Shown: one piece after another, positions 44,297-53,438 of the stretch
How positions within the stretch are numbered: the first letter of the stretch is position 1
How the letters are laid out: every line of letters begins with the position of its first letter
Assembly: GCA_040235505.1 (NCBI GenBank)
Contig: JBECKW010000112.1
Span: forward strand, 16,711-80,710
Reading direction: 5' to 3'
Source of the DNA: JBECKW01 sp040235505
GTDB lineage: Bacteria; Desulfobacterota; Desulfobacteria; Desulfobacterales; JAFDDL01
Length of the DNA stretch: 64,000 bases
Made by a program: the position numbers and the translations under genes
The notes under the pieces: generated by a model
The model's database searches: none
What the model saw: only the letters and a program-made list of their open reading frames with translations
What the model was told of the DNA's origin: nothing

Positions 44297-44325
44297 GTTC
44301 TAAATGAAAAGCGGGCGCCTGTCAA
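44297..44325 (-). promoter_or_regulatory. Sigma-70 promoter of tRNA-fMet
   Basis: On the minus strand, a perfect TTGACA (44325-44320) and TAGAAC (44302-44297) are separated by exactly 17 bases, with the expected start site 5-8 bases before the tRNA. Confidence 0.7.
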
Positions 44326-44333
44326 GGGGGTTT

Positions 44334-44630
44334 TTATTTCATGGCTTTTTCGAGGGCGGTTTTGATATCCCCGAGACCGCCACCGCGAACCAGCACCTGT
44401 TTCTGGCGGGACGACTGCCCGGAGACGATTTCGAGGGTCGATTTGGAAGTGCCGAGGCACTTGGCAAGAAAGGCGACGCACATCTTGTTGGCGGCCCCCT
44501 CCACCGGGGGGGCTGTCAGCCGAACCTTCAGACTGTCGCCCTGGAGGCCGGTGATTTCATTTTTTGACGCCCGGGGTTGAATCAGCAGGGAAATCAGGAC
44601 GCCTTCGGATGTTTCCCGAATCCAGGCCAT
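44334..44630 (-). CDS. yggU: YggU/DUF167-family protein
   Basis: A 98-residue protein with IQPRASKNEITG and LKVRLTAPPVEGAANK, then LEIVSGQSSRQKQVLVRG, the defining blocks of the DUF167 family (E. coli YggU). Function is unknown. It lies 4 bp after a thioesterase gene in the same direction. Confidence 0.92.
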   Translation of the reverse strand: MAWIRETSEGVLISLLIQPRASKNEITGLQGDSLKVRLTAPPVEGAANKMCVAFLAKCLGTSKSTLEIVSGQSSRQKQVLVRGGGLGDIKTALEKAMK

Positions 44631-44634
44631 GGCA

Positions 44635-45057
44635 TCAGGAATCCGTCCGGGATGCTTTTTTTAGCGGTCCCGTGATGAAGGCAGGCGGCCGTATCACCCG
44701 TCCGTCCTTTCCCAGGCAGGCATGCAGGGTGTGTCCCTTGGCAGCGATGCGCATATCTTCCTTCCGGTAGATCACGTAGTCTATTTTGAGACCGCTTCGC
44801 ACCGAGGGATCCAGGGTAGTTTCGATAATGATCTCGTCATCGTAGCACACGGAGGAAATATATTTGCAGTTCGCCTCGGACACCGGCAGCATCACCCCCT
44901 GCCGTTCGATTTCCGTGTAGGGAAGCCCCACGGACCGCAACAGTTCGTTCCGACCGATTTCAAACCATCTGAGATAATTGGCGTAATAGGCCACCCCCAT
45001 CAGGTCCGTGTCACCGTATATAACGCGGTAGGTGGTTTGGTTGGATACTGGTTTCAT
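44635..45057 (-). CDS. Acyl-CoA thioesterase, YbgC family
   Basis: A 140-residue hotdog protein. YGDTDLMGVAYYANYLRWFEIGRNELLR matches the YbgC/4HBT signature (Y-x-D-T-D-x-x-x-V-Y-x-A-N-Y-L-x-x-x-E), with the catalytic Asp. It overlaps the thrH stop region by 4 bases (translational coupling). It hydrolyses acyl-CoA thioesters; the substrate is not defined. Confidence 0.9.
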   Translation of the reverse strand: MKPVSNQTTYRVIYGDTDLMGVAYYANYLRWFEIGRNELLRSVGLPYTEIERQGVMLPVSEANCKYISSVCYDDEIIIETTLDPSVRSGLKIDYVIYRKEDMRIAAKGHTLHACLGKDGRVIRPPAFITGPLKKASRTDS

Positions 45058-45665
45058 ATTGATGATTTCAAGAGAGTGTCCAATACTTCCCTGAGCTGGT
45101 TGTAATCCTGCGTCACGGGAAATTCCGGATATTCCTCGATGACGTTCGAAGGCGGACGAAATAAAATGCCGTGGGCCGCCGTCTTGAGCATGGTGATATC
45201 ATTATAGGAATCGCCCATGGCAATCACCTCGTAATTCAGGGATGAAAACGCTTCCACCACCTTTCGCTTCCCGTCTTTCTGCCGCAGCCGGTAGTCGGCG
45301 ACATGATCGACATCGTCGATAATCAGAGTGTTGCACAGCAGGGTGGGCCACCCGAGTTTTTCCATCAGGGGGGCTGCAAATTGGGTGAAGGTGTCTGAAA
45401 CAATAACCACCTGGGTGCGCTGCCGCATCCAGTTCATGAACTCAGGCGCCCCGGGCAGAGGGTCCATGGTGGCGATGACATCCTGAATGTCCTTCAACTT
45501 CAGGTTGTGGGTCTCCAGGATGCCAAGCCGCTGTTTCATCAGCAGGTCGTAATCGGAGATATCCCGGGTGGTGACCCGAAGCTCTTCGATACCGGTTTTT
45601 TCCGCTACGTTGATCCATATTTCCGGAACAAATACCCCTTCCAGATCCGAACAAATCAGTTGCAT
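45054..45665 (-). CDS. thrH: ThrH, phosphoserine phosphatase / homoserine phosphotransferase
   Basis: A 203-residue HAD-superfamily protein. Motif I is CSDLEGVFVPEIW, and motif II/III regions include VVIVSDTFTQF and MGDSYNDITML. This combination and the length match ThrH rather than SerB. It can transfer phosphate from phosphoserine to homoserine, feeding threonine synthesis, which fits the adjacent homoserine dehydrogenase gene. Confidence 0.9.
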   Translation of the reverse strand: MQLICSDLEGVFVPEIWINVAEKTGIEELRVTTRDISDYDLLMKQRLGILETHNLKLKDIQDVIATMDPLPGAPEFMNWMRQRTQVVIVSDTFTQFAAPLMEKLGWPTLLCNTLIIDDVDHVADYRLRQKDGKRKVVEAFSSLNYEVIAMGDSYNDITMLKTAAHGILFRPPSNVIEEYPEFPVTQDYNQLREVLDTLLKSSI

Positions 45666-45690
45666 TATTATCTCTTTCTTTGTTTTTTCT

Positions 45691-45752
45691 ATCAGCTATG
45701 AGCCATCAGCTTCTCACGGCCTCTGACTTCTGACCCCTGATCTCCGGCCTCT
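45691..45752. repeat. Word-repeat array, word like GTCAGAAGTCAGAGG
   Basis: The gap between hom and thrH holds two runs: CATCAGCTATGAGCCATCAGC-like words and CTCTGACTTCTGACCCCTGA-like words. No clear inverted partner arm. Assigned to the same architecture class with moderate certainty. Confidence 0.5.
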
Positions 45753-45753
45753 A

Positions 45754-47067
45754 TTATTCCCCATCCTCATCCTCAATCCGGATAACCATGGGGCGGTCGC
45801 CCACGACATCGAGCCGGGATATTTCAGCCATGGCTTTTTTGACATCCGCCTCCTTGGCCCGGTGGGTGAACATGACGATGGGAACCGGCCCCTCGGTCTC
45901 ACGTCCTTCCTGGTGCACGGACTTCAGGCTGATGCCGTAACGGCCGAGAATACCGGCGATTTTGGAGAGCACGCCGGGCTGATCCTGGGCCGAGAACCTG
46001 AAATAGTACTGGGTTTCGATCTCGTCAATGGGAAGCACTGGAATCGTCCGGATATGTTCCGGCTGGTAGGAAAGCATGGGAACCCTGCCCGAAACCCCGC
46101 AGAGAATGTTTCGGGCAATATCGACGATATCGCTCACAACGGCACTTGCCGTGGGCAGCATGCCGGCGCCGTGGCCGTTTAAGATCATCTCTCCCACCGC
46201 ATCACCGGTGATCATGAGTGCGTTCAGGCTGCCGCCGACATTGCTCATGAGGTTTCCCACCGGAATCATGGTGGGGTGCACACGGGATTCCACGGCCGTC
46301 CCCTTGTTTTTGGCAATGGCAAGGAGCTTGATCCGGTAACCGAACTGGCCGGCAAATTGAATGTCCAGGGGGGTGATTCTGGAAATCCCCTCGACATAGA
46401 AATCATCCAGATTAATGGTCATGCCAGAGGCCAACGCCGTCATGATGGCAAGCTTGTGGGCCGTATCCCCCCCCTCGATATCCAGGGTCGGATCTGCTTC
46501 GGCATAGCCTTTCGCCTGGGCCTCGGCCAGGGCATCCTCGAAGGTGCTGCCGTCCGCGGTTATTTTGGTAAGGATATAGTTGCAGGTGCCGTTCAGAATG
46601 CCGATCATGGACTCGATACGGTTTCCCACCAGGGACTCGCGAAAACTCTTGATGATGGGCATGCAGCCCCCGCAGCTTGCCTCGTAGGCCAGGTCCACGC
46701 CCTTTGCCCCGGCGGCCTTCACAATGGCATTGCCTTCCCGGGCCAGAAGCGCCTTGTTGGCGGTCACCACATGCTTTCCGTTTTCGATGGCCCGGAAAAT
46801 GAATTTTTTGGCGATCCCTTCCCCTCCGATCATTTCCAGAATGATATCGATATCGGGGTCCGTGAGCACGCTTTCGGCATCGGTGGTCAAAACGCCCGGA
46901 TCCAAACGAACGCCCCGGTCGGTTTCAATGTCGATATCGGCAACCCGCTTCAATACCAGTTCCGCGCCGACCCGTTGCTGAATAAGCTCCTTTTTCTCAA
47001 GAAGAATTTTGGCAACCCCCGTGCCCACCGTTCCGAACCCGAGAAGCCCGATATTGACCTTACGCAT
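45754..47067 (-). CDS. hom: Homoserine dehydrogenase
   Basis: A 437-residue enzyme. The NAD(P)-binding start is NIGLLGFGTVGTGVAKIL. It contains TANKALLAREGN, YEASCGGCMPII, and GILNGTCNYILT...DALAEAQAKGYAEADPTLDIEGGD, all diagnostic of homoserine dehydrogenase. A C-terminal ACT domain (about 355-430, FSAQDQPGVLSKIAGILGRYGISL) suggests feedback control by threonine. It reduces aspartate semialdehyde to homoserine. Confidence 0.96.
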   Translation of the reverse strand: MRKVNIGLLGFGTVGTGVAKILLEKKELIQQRVGAELVLKRVADIDIETDRGVRLDPGVLTTDAESVLTDPDIDIILEMIGGEGIAKKFIFRAIENGKHVVTANKALLAREGNAIVKAAGAKGVDLAYEASCGGCMPIIKSFRESLVGNRIESMIGILNGTCNYILTKITADGSTFEDALAEAQAKGYAEADPTLDIEGGDTAHKLAIMTALASGMTINLDDFYVEGISRITPLDIQFAGQFGYRIKLLAIAKNKGTAVESRVHPTMIPVGNLMSNVGGSLNALMITGDAVGEMILNGHGAGMLPTASAVVSDIVDIARNILCGVSGRVPMLSYQPEHIRTIPVLPIDEIETQYYFRFSAQDQPGVLSKIAGILGRYGISLKSVHQEGRETEGPVPIVMFTHRAKEADVKKAMAEISRLDVVGDRPMVIRIEDEDGE

Positions 47068-47082
47068 TTCCTGAAACTCCTT

Positions 47083-48249
47083 TTACATAATCTTTCGTAT
47101 CCCGCGGATCGCCTGATTGATACGCATGGGATTTTCAATCAAGGCAAAACGGACATAATCATCGCCGTATTCGCCGAATCCCAGGCCGGGGGATACCGCC
47201 ACCTGGGATTCGTTTATCAGCATTTTCGAAAACTCAACGGACTTCATGTGGGAGAATTTTTCGGGAATCTTCGCCCAGACGAACATGGTGCCCTTGGGGC
47301 TTTCCACCGGCCACCCGATTCTGTTCAGTCCTGAAATCAGCGCATCCCTGCGTTCCTTGTAAGTAAGCCGGATCTCTTCCACCGGTTCCTGGGGCCCGTT
47401 CAGGGCAATGATGGAGGCGATCTGGATCGGCTGAAATATACCGTAATCCAGGTAGCTCTTGATCCGCTTCAGGGCGGCCACGGTTTCGCGGTTTCCGACG
47501 CAGAAACCCACCCGCCAACCGGCCATATTGTAGCTCTTGGATAGTGAAAAAAATTCGACCCCAACGTCTTTCGCCCCTTTGGCCTGAAGGAAACTGGGGG
47601 CCTTGTAACCGTCATACGTCAGGTCGGCATAGGCGAAGTCATGAATCACCAGGATGTTGTGTTCCTTGGCAAACGCGACGATTTTTTCAAAAAATGCCAA
47701 ATCCACCACCTCGGTGGTGGGATTGTGGGGATAGCTGATAATCAGCAATTTCGGTTTCGGCCACATCTGACGTGTTGCCTGGACCAGGTTGTCGAAAAAA
47801 TCCTGGTCCGGTCCGACCGGAATGCCCCGGACATCCCCGCCGGCGATAATGGCGGAATAGGGATGAATCGGGTAAGTGGGGGTGGGGGTAAACACCACAT
47901 CCCCCGGGCGGATGGTGACCAGCACCAAATGGCTCATTCCCTCTTTTACACCGATGGTGACGATGGCCTCGCTTTCATAATCGATATCCACGTCATATCT
48001 GCGTTTGTACCAGTCCGCAATGGCCATTCGGAGTTTTTTAATCCCCATGGAGGCAGAGTAGCGGTGATTATGGGATTTCTTTGCGGCCTCCACCAGTTTG
48101 TCCACGACATGATCCGGGGTTCCCATATCCGGGTTGCCCATTCCCATGTCAATAATATCGATGCCCGAATGCCTGGCTTCCATTTTGAGTTCCGAGACCG
48201 TGGCGAATACATAGGGCGGAAGCCGGTCCAATCTTGCGAAGTTCTTCAT
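47083..48249 (-). CDS. Class I aminotransferase (AlaC-like)
   Basis: A 388-residue PLP aminotransferase. It has MGMGNPDMGTPDHVVDKL near the N-terminus, SYPHNPTTEVVDLAFF, HDFAYADLTYDGYKAPS, and the PLP lysine in SLSKSYNMAGWRVGF. The close match is to glutamate-pyruvate (alanine-synthesising) AlaC-like enzymes. It sits 15 bp upstream of hom in the same direction, a linkage common in this phylum. Confidence 0.88.
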   Translation of the reverse strand: MKNFARLDRLPPYVFATVSELKMEARHSGIDIIDMGMGNPDMGTPDHVVDKLVEAAKKSHNHRYSASMGIKKLRMAIADWYKRRYDVDIDYESEAIVTIGVKEGMSHLVLVTIRPGDVVFTPTPTYPIHPYSAIIAGGDVRGIPVGPDQDFFDNLVQATRQMWPKPKLLIISYPHNPTTEVVDLAFFEKIVAFAKEHNILVIHDFAYADLTYDGYKAPSFLQAKGAKDVGVEFFSLSKSYNMAGWRVGFCVGNRETVAALKRIKSYLDYGIFQPIQIASIIALNGPQEPVEEIRLTYKERRDALISGLNRIGWPVESPKGTMFVWAKIPEKFSHMKSVEFSKMLINESQVAVSPGLGFGEYGDDYVRFALIENPMRINQAIRGIRKIM

Positions 48250-48266
48250 TGTGCACCCTTGTTGGT

Positions 48267-48363
48267 GAGGTTGAAGGCTGAAGGCCGAAGACTGAGAGAA
48301 AATAACGAATAAAAGCAGATCTTGCTATACCTTCAGTCTTCAGCCTTGAGTCTTCAGCCTTGT
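48267..48363. repeat. Inverted word-repeat element, word like AAGGCTGAAGACTG
   Basis: The left arm (48267-48298) is GAAGGCTGAAGGCCGAAGACTG-like. The right arm (48329-48363) is the inverse, CTTCAGTCTTCAGCCTTGAG-like. The loop is 30 bp. It lies between the divergent aminotransferase and purM genes. Confidence 0.8.
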
Positions 48364-48425
48364 GTAGTTATTCTAAAAGTCTTTTTAATTACAATACCTA
48401 AGCGATAATGTCAAAAAAAATTGTT

Positions 48426-48454
48426 TTGACTTTTGGGTGAAAGCGGTCTAATTT
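48426..48454 (+). promoter_or_regulatory. Candidate promoter of purM
   Basis: TTGACT (48426-48431), a 17-base spacer and TAATTT (48449-48454), about 45 bases upstream of the purM start. The -10 is weak. Confidence 0.45.
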
Positions 48455-48499
48455 CTTCTGATTGTTATGGAATGATTAGACGTTATGGAGGAACTGAGC

Positions 48500-49543
48500 A
48501 TGCCGCAACACATCACATACGCCGATGCCGGCGTTGATGTTGATAAAGCCAATAAATTCGTTGATACCATCAAGTCGATCGCAGGAGAAACCACCCGTTC
48601 GGGGGTCATGAGCGAAATCGGAGGATTCGGGGGGATGTTTGCCCTCAATGCCGCCAACTATTCGAACCCGGTACTGGTCAGTTCCACCGATGGTGTGGGC
48701 ACCAAGCTGAAAATCGCTTTCATGATGAACCGGCACGACACCGTCGGTATCGATCTGGTGGCCATGTGCGTAAACGACATTGCCGTACAAGGTGCCAAGC
48801 CCCTCTTCTTTCTCGACTACCTGTCCATGGGGAAACTCGATACCAATGTGGCGGCTGAAATCATTAAAGGCATCGCAGAGGGCTGTAAGATTGCCAAGTG
48901 CGCACTTATCGGCGGCGAAACAGCCGAGATGCCGGGGATGTATACCACCAATGAATACGATCTTGCCGGGTTTACCGTGGGCGTGGTGGATAACGATCGG
49001 ATTATCGACGGATCGGACATTCACATGGGCAACCGCCTGATCGGTATCTCCTCCAGCGGTCTTCACAGCAACGGTTACTCCCTGGCCCGGAAGGTCTGCT
49101 TTGACATTCTGAAAATGGATTTCGATACCCATGTTCCCGAACTGGGAAAAACACTTGGAGAAGAGCTCCTGACACCTACTAAAATTTATGCCGAGACGAT
49201 CCAGAGCGTTATTCGTGATCTTCCGGTAAAAGGCATGGCCCATATCACCGGCGGAGGCATTCCGGATAATATTATTCGCATCATCCCCAACGCCTGCCAG
49301 GTTCAAATCCAAAAGGGCAGTTGGGAGACGCCGCCGATCTTCACATTTCTGAAAGAAGGCGGAAACATTGCCGAAAACGAGATGATGAGGACCTTCAACA
49401 ACGGTATCGGATTGATCATGGTCGTGCCGGAAGACTCGGTCCAGGAAGTACTTGAACGCCTGAATGCCATGAACGAAAAAGCTTTTGCCATCGGCGAAAT
49501 AGCCGAAAGAAAAGAATCCGAAGAAAAACTAAAATGGGTGTAA
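48500..49543 (+). CDS. purM: Phosphoribosylformylglycinamidine cyclo-ligase
   Basis: A 347-residue AIR synthetase. It has TYADAGVDVDKANKFVD near the start, GGFGGMFALN, VSSTDGVGTKLKIAF, DLVAMCVNDIAVQGAKPLFFLDY, ALIGGETAEMPGMY and MAHITGGGIPDNI, all characteristic of PurM. It closes the imidazole ring in purine synthesis. The start at 48500 is chosen because GGAGGA lies 7 bases upstream; the ATG at 48485 overlaps that site. Confidence 0.97.
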   Translation: MPQHITYADAGVDVDKANKFVDTIKSIAGETTRSGVMSEIGGFGGMFALNAANYSNPVLVSSTDGVGTKLKIAFMMNRHDTVGIDLVAMCVNDIAVQGAKPLFFLDYLSMGKLDTNVAAEIIKGIAEGCKIAKCALIGGETAEMPGMYTTNEYDLAGFTVGVVDNDRIIDGSDIHMGNRLIGISSSGLHSNGYSLARKVCFDILKMDFDTHVPELGKTLGEELLTPTKIYAETIQSVIRDLPVKGMAHITGGGIPDNIIRIIPNACQVQIQKGSWETPPIFTFLKEGGNIAENEMMRTFNNGIGLIMVVPEDSVQEVLERLNAMNEKAFAIGEIAERKESEEKLKWV

Positions 49544-49617
49544 GCCCCCTCCCGTAACTTAACCTGCCTGTGGACGTTCTTTAATAGGATTTTCGGACAC
49601 GGTTACGGAACAATAAA

Positions 49618-51441
49618 ATGTACTTTCTACTACCATCTTTTGCCTTTCTGTTGTGTATCGCCCTGACGCCTCTGGTCCGGTGCCTGGCATCCAAAAAGGG
49701 GTGGGTCGCCCATCCCACGAAAGACCGCTGGCACCAAAAACCCACGGCCCTCATGGGCGGGATTGCAATTTATATCGCCATCGCCCTGCCGCTTTTTATC
49801 AAGGCGGATTTCGCCCCCATGGCAGGTATCCTGACGGGAGCCCCAAAAACAATCTCAAATATGTCCTTTACCGCCGTCCTATTGATAGGGGTTACGGTAA
49901 TTTTTCTACTGGGTCTGCTGGATGATTTTATCAACATCAAGCCCCACACAAAACTGGTGGGCCAGATCCTGGTGGCCTCCTTTACGACGTTTCTCGGATT
50001 CCGGCTCCATTGGCTCTCTTCCATGACGCTCGATACCTTGCTGAGTATCGTCTGGATCGTGGGCATCACCAACGCTTTCAATCTCATCGACAATATGGAC
50101 GGCCTGTGTTCCGGCATCGGACTTATTGCCGCCGCATTTCTAGCGGTAATTTTCTGCGGGTTTTCTTCCAGTGCTTGCCAGACGACACTGATTGTCGCCG
50201 CCCCCCTGGCCGCCTTTTTATTCTATAATTTCTCTCCCGCATCCATTTTCATGGGGGACAGCGGCAGTCTGATCATCGGTTACAGTATTTCGGTGCTGGC
50301 CCTGTATTTCGCCCAGATGCATGCGATCACGCCGATGGCGGCATATTCGGTCCCGGTACTTGCACTCATGGTCCCCATCCTGGACACCACCCTGGTAACC
50401 CTGATTCGGATCCTGAGCGGCCGGAAGGCATCCATGGGCGGCAAGGATCATACTTCCCACCGGTTGGTACTCATGGGGCTTTCGGAACGCGGCGCCGTGA
50501 TGTTCCTGTATCTTACGGGGATCACCTCGGGGTTTGCAGCGCTGTTTGTCAGCAGAAGCGACAGTATGACGTCACCTGCGGTCATCATCCCGGTGATACT
50601 GGCATTCCTTCTCATGGGGATTTATCTGGCCCAGCTTCGGGTCTATCCGGAAAAAGAATTTTCTCTTCTCCGGGATCACTCCTATACCCCCGTCCTGATG
50701 GAACTGACTCATAAAAAGCAAATTCTTCTGGTGATATTGGACTTTGCATTGGTGGCGTTTTCCTACTATCTTGCTTACCGGCTCCGATTTAATGAATCCG
50801 AGTTCGTGAAGTTTTTTACCCCCTTCCTGCAATCTCTTCCCGCGATTATCGCCTGCAAGATGCTGATCTTTTTCATCCTCGGCGTTTACAGGGGTATCTG
50901 GGGATGCATGAGCACAAACGATGTGTTCGTCTATCTCAAGGCGTCTTCCCTGGCAACGATTCTTTCGGTGGTGGTGGTAACCTATATTTACCGGTTCGAA
51001 GGATTTTCCAAAGGCGTTTTTGTGATCGACTGGCTGCTCACCACCAGCCTGCTGCTGGGAACCCGGGGATCCTTCCGCTTCTTTCAGGATACCCTCAAGC
51101 GAAAAACCTTGTGCGGCCCGGGGATTTTTATTTACGGCGCCGGCCGCGGCGGAGAAATTCTGCTCAGAGAATTCCTGAACAACAAACGGCTGGGCATGAA
51201 GCCCCTGGGGTTCATCGACGATGATGATCTGAAAACCGGCAAGAAATTGATGGGCTACACCGTGTTGGGAAAATACAAGGACATCCCCAAACTGGTTGCC
51301 AAATATCGCCCGGGAGGCCTTGTCATTTCCTTCAACCACATGACCCGGAACACCCTTTCAACAATCTCCTCCGATTGCAGCAAGTATGATATGTTTGTCA
51401 AAAAATTCGTCATTCACCTGAAGGATGTGGAAGAGCCTTGA
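49618..51441 (+). CDS. WecA-like GT4 phosphotransferase fused to a CapD-type N-terminal domain
   Basis: A 607-residue fusion. Residues 1-340 are a polytopic MraY/WecA-family phosphoglycosyl transferase (HPTKDRWHQKPTALMGGIA, LLGLLDDFINIKPHTKL, NAFNLIDNMDGLCSG, MGDSGSLIIGY). Residues about 355-480 hold four transmembrane segments and about 495-600 a Rossmann part (IFIYGAGRGGEILLREFL), resembling the N-terminal part of CapD/PglF/FlaA1 sugar dehydratases but lacking the SDR catalytic domain. It probably initiates polysaccharide or O-antigen synthesis on undecaprenyl phosphate; the attached domain may sense or bind nucleotide-sugar. Its stop overlaps the TTG start of tsaD. Confidence 0.85.
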   Translation: MYFLLPSFAFLLCIALTPLVRCLASKKGWVAHPTKDRWHQKPTALMGGIAIYIAIALPLFIKADFAPMAGILTGAPKTISNMSFTAVLLIGVTVIFLLGLLDDFINIKPHTKLVGQILVASFTTFLGFRLHWLSSMTLDTLLSIVWIVGITNAFNLIDNMDGLCSGIGLIAAAFLAVIFCGFSSSACQTTLIVAAPLAAFLFYNFSPASIFMGDSGSLIIGYSISVLALYFAQMHAITPMAAYSVPVLALMVPILDTTLVTLIRILSGRKASMGGKDHTSHRLVLMGLSERGAVMFLYLTGITSGFAALFVSRSDSMTSPAVIIPVILAFLLMGIYLAQLRVYPEKEFSLLRDHSYTPVLMELTHKKQILLVILDFALVAFSYYLAYRLRFNESEFVKFFTPFLQSLPAIIACKMLIFFILGVYRGIWGCMSTNDVFVYLKASSLATILSVVVVTYIYRFEGFSKGVFVIDWLLTTSLLLGTRGSFRFFQDTLKRKTLCGPGIFIYGAGRGGEILLREFLNNKRLGMKPLGFIDDDDLKTGKKLMGYTVLGKYKDIPKLVAKYRPGGLVISFNHMTRNTLSTISSDCSKYDMFVKKFVIHLKDVEEP

Positions 51442-52442
51442 TCATCTTAGCCATAGAAACATCCTGCGATGAAACCGCTGCGGCCGTCGTAAAAGACGGC
51501 ACCCAGATTCTTTCTTCAGTGGTATCCTCCCAGATAAAGGTGCATCACCCCTATGGAGGGGTTGTGCCGGAACTCGCCTCCCGAAAACACATGGAGGCCA
51601 TCGTGCCGGTGGTGGAGACCGCACTGGGTGAAGCCGGAATGGATTTTACCCAGGTCGATGCCCTCGCCGCCACCCAGGGGCCCGGGCTGGTGGGATCGCT
51701 CCTGGTGGGCTTTTCCTTTGCCAAAGCCGCCGCCTACGCGCTGGGAATTCCATGGGTCGGCGTGGACCACCTGGAGGGCCATATCAACAGCATATTTCTA
51801 ACACCCGATCCTCCGGCGTTTCCCTTCGTGGTGCTGCTGGTCTCCGGGGGGCACACCAGCATTTATCATGTAAAAAACCATACCGACTATGAACTCATGG
51901 GTAGAACCCGGGACGATGCGGCCGGAGAGGCTTATGACAAAGTGGCCAAGATGCTGGGTTTGGGGTATCCGGGTGGCATGATCATCGACCGGCTGGCAAC
52001 AAAAGGAAACCCGAAAAAAATCAGATTCCCCAGGCCGTATCTGGACAAAACCGAATTCGATTTCAGCTTCAGCGGCCTTAAAACCGCGGTCAACCGGTAC
52101 ATCCAAACCCATCCGGAAAGCTACCGGGATGAAATACCGGATATTGCCGCCGGATTCCAGGAGGCTGCGGTGGATGTGCTTTCTTATAAACTGATACAGG
52201 CCGCCGCCGATAGAAATTGCACGCATATAGCGATTGTCGGCGGTGTGGCCGCCAATGAACGTCTGAGGGAGAAAATCTGTCGGAACGCCGAAAAAAGAAA
52301 ACTCCGGGTGCATCTTCCCCCCAAATCGCTCTGCGGAGACAATGCCGCCATGATTGGTGCGGTGGCCTATTGGCATCTTACAAGGGGTGAGGCGGCGGCC
52401 TTGAATGCGGATGTCTACTCCCGCATGGCACTTGCCAAATAA
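51438..52442 (+). CDS. tsaD: TsaD, tRNA threonylcarbamoyladenosine transferase
   Basis: A 334-residue protein with AIETSCDETAAAVV, GGVVPELASRKH (metal-binding His), DHLEGHINSIF, VLLVSGGHTSIYHV and GGVAANERLR, all TsaD/Kae1 hallmarks. It forms t6A37 in tRNAs with TsaB and TsaE, which are not in this window. The start is TTG, overlapping the previous stop. It overlaps the convergent nagZ by 28 bp. Confidence 0.96.
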   Translation: MIILAIETSCDETAAAVVKDGTQILSSVVSSQIKVHHPYGGVVPELASRKHMEAIVPVVETALGEAGMDFTQVDALAATQGPGLVGSLLVGFSFAKAAAYALGIPWVGVDHLEGHINSIFLTPDPPAFPFVVLLVSGGHTSIYHVKNHTDYELMGRTRDDAAGEAYDKVAKMLGLGYPGGMIIDRLATKGNPKKIRFPRPYLDKTEFDFSFSGLKTAVNRYIQTHPESYRDEIPDIAAGFQEAAVDVLSYKLIQAAADRNCTHIAIVGGVAANERLREKICRNAEKRKLRVHLPPKSLCGDNAAMIGAVAYWHLTRGEAAALNADVYSRMALAK

Positions 52443-53425
52443 GCTTTTTTTAACTTCAGGATTCTCTCCGCCGACCGCCGTGCCTCCGCTGCTGCTTCCG
52501 GGGACTCCGTAAAGGCACGAAGCATTTCATCAAGCGCCTCCTCCATGCGTTGACTCCGGTGACAGATAAGGGCGATATCCACATCTGCCGCCATTACCTG
52601 CCGGACCACTGTCCGGATATCGAAGTGCTTGATGACCGCCCCCATATCCAGATCATCGGTCATCACGACACCGTTATACCCAAGTTCTTCCCGAAGCCAC
52701 AAGCGAGTGATATTCGGCGAAAGGCTGGCCGGCCACTCAGCGTCGATGGCCGAATACCGGATATGCGAAAGCATGACTCCCGCCACACCGCAGGAAACGG
52801 CCGCCAGAAACGGCTTGATGTCCGCTGCGCTAAGAATCTCCTTCTCTGCCGCAAGCGTCGGCAGATCCAGGTGCGAGTCCAGGGTGGTCCGCCCGATCCC
52901 CGGAAAATGCTTTGCCACGGCCATGATCCCCGACTTCTGAAGCCCGCGAATCACATGCTCACCCATTTCCGAAACCCGAGCCGGATCACTCCCGAACGAC
53001 CTGCCGGACATGATGCTTTCCCCAGCTTCAGGGCAGACATCCAGCACCGGCGCCATATTCATGTTGATGCCGACCCCGGAAAGCTCCCGGGCGCAGACGT
53101 CTGCAAAGGTGTCGGCATCCGAAATGCTTTCCATGACCGGATTGCCGGGGAACTGCGTGAACGGTGGGCCAAGCCGGGCTACCTGTCCTCCCTCCTGGTC
53201 GATTGCAATCAGAAGCGGCGGCTGCCCGCATGCATCGGCATGGGCCTGGGCATCGGCGCAGAGGGAGGCGATCTGCTTCGGTGAGGAGATGTTCCGCTTA
53301 AAAAGGATCAGGCCGCCGACTTTAAGGGTGTCGATGAGGTATTTCACATCATCTGAAAGCACAAGGCCGTCAAAGCCGACCATCAACCGCTGGCCTGCGA
53401 CCAGCTCCGGGGTATAGGGTTCCAT
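52415..53425 (-). CDS. nagZ: Beta-N-acetylhexosaminidase NagZ
   Basis: A 336-residue GH3 enzyme. It has GLILFKRNISSPKQI, IAIDQEGGQVARL, and the catalytic loop KHFPGIGRTTLDSHLDLP followed by VVMTDDLDMGAV (nucleophile Asp). It is a cytoplasmic-type single-domain NagZ with no signal peptide; it removes GlcNAc from muropeptides in cell-wall recycling. It lies 13 bp downstream of mltG. Confidence 0.93.
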   Translation of the reverse strand: MEPYTPELVAGQRLMVGFDGLVLSDDVKYLIDTLKVGGLILFKRNISSPKQIASLCADAQAHADACGQPPLLIAIDQEGGQVARLGPPFTQFPGNPVMESISDADTFADVCARELSGVGINMNMAPVLDVCPEAGESIMSGRSFGSDPARVSEMGEHVIRGLQKSGIMAVAKHFPGIGRTTLDSHLDLPTLAAEKEILSAADIKPFLAAVSCGVAGVMLSHIRYSAIDAEWPASLSPNITRLWLREELGYNGVVMTDDLDMGAVIKHFDIRTVVRQVMAADVDIALICHRSQRMEEALDEMLRAFTESPEAAAEARRSAERILKLKKAYLASAMRE

Positions 53426-53438
53426 GGGCTACATCCTC

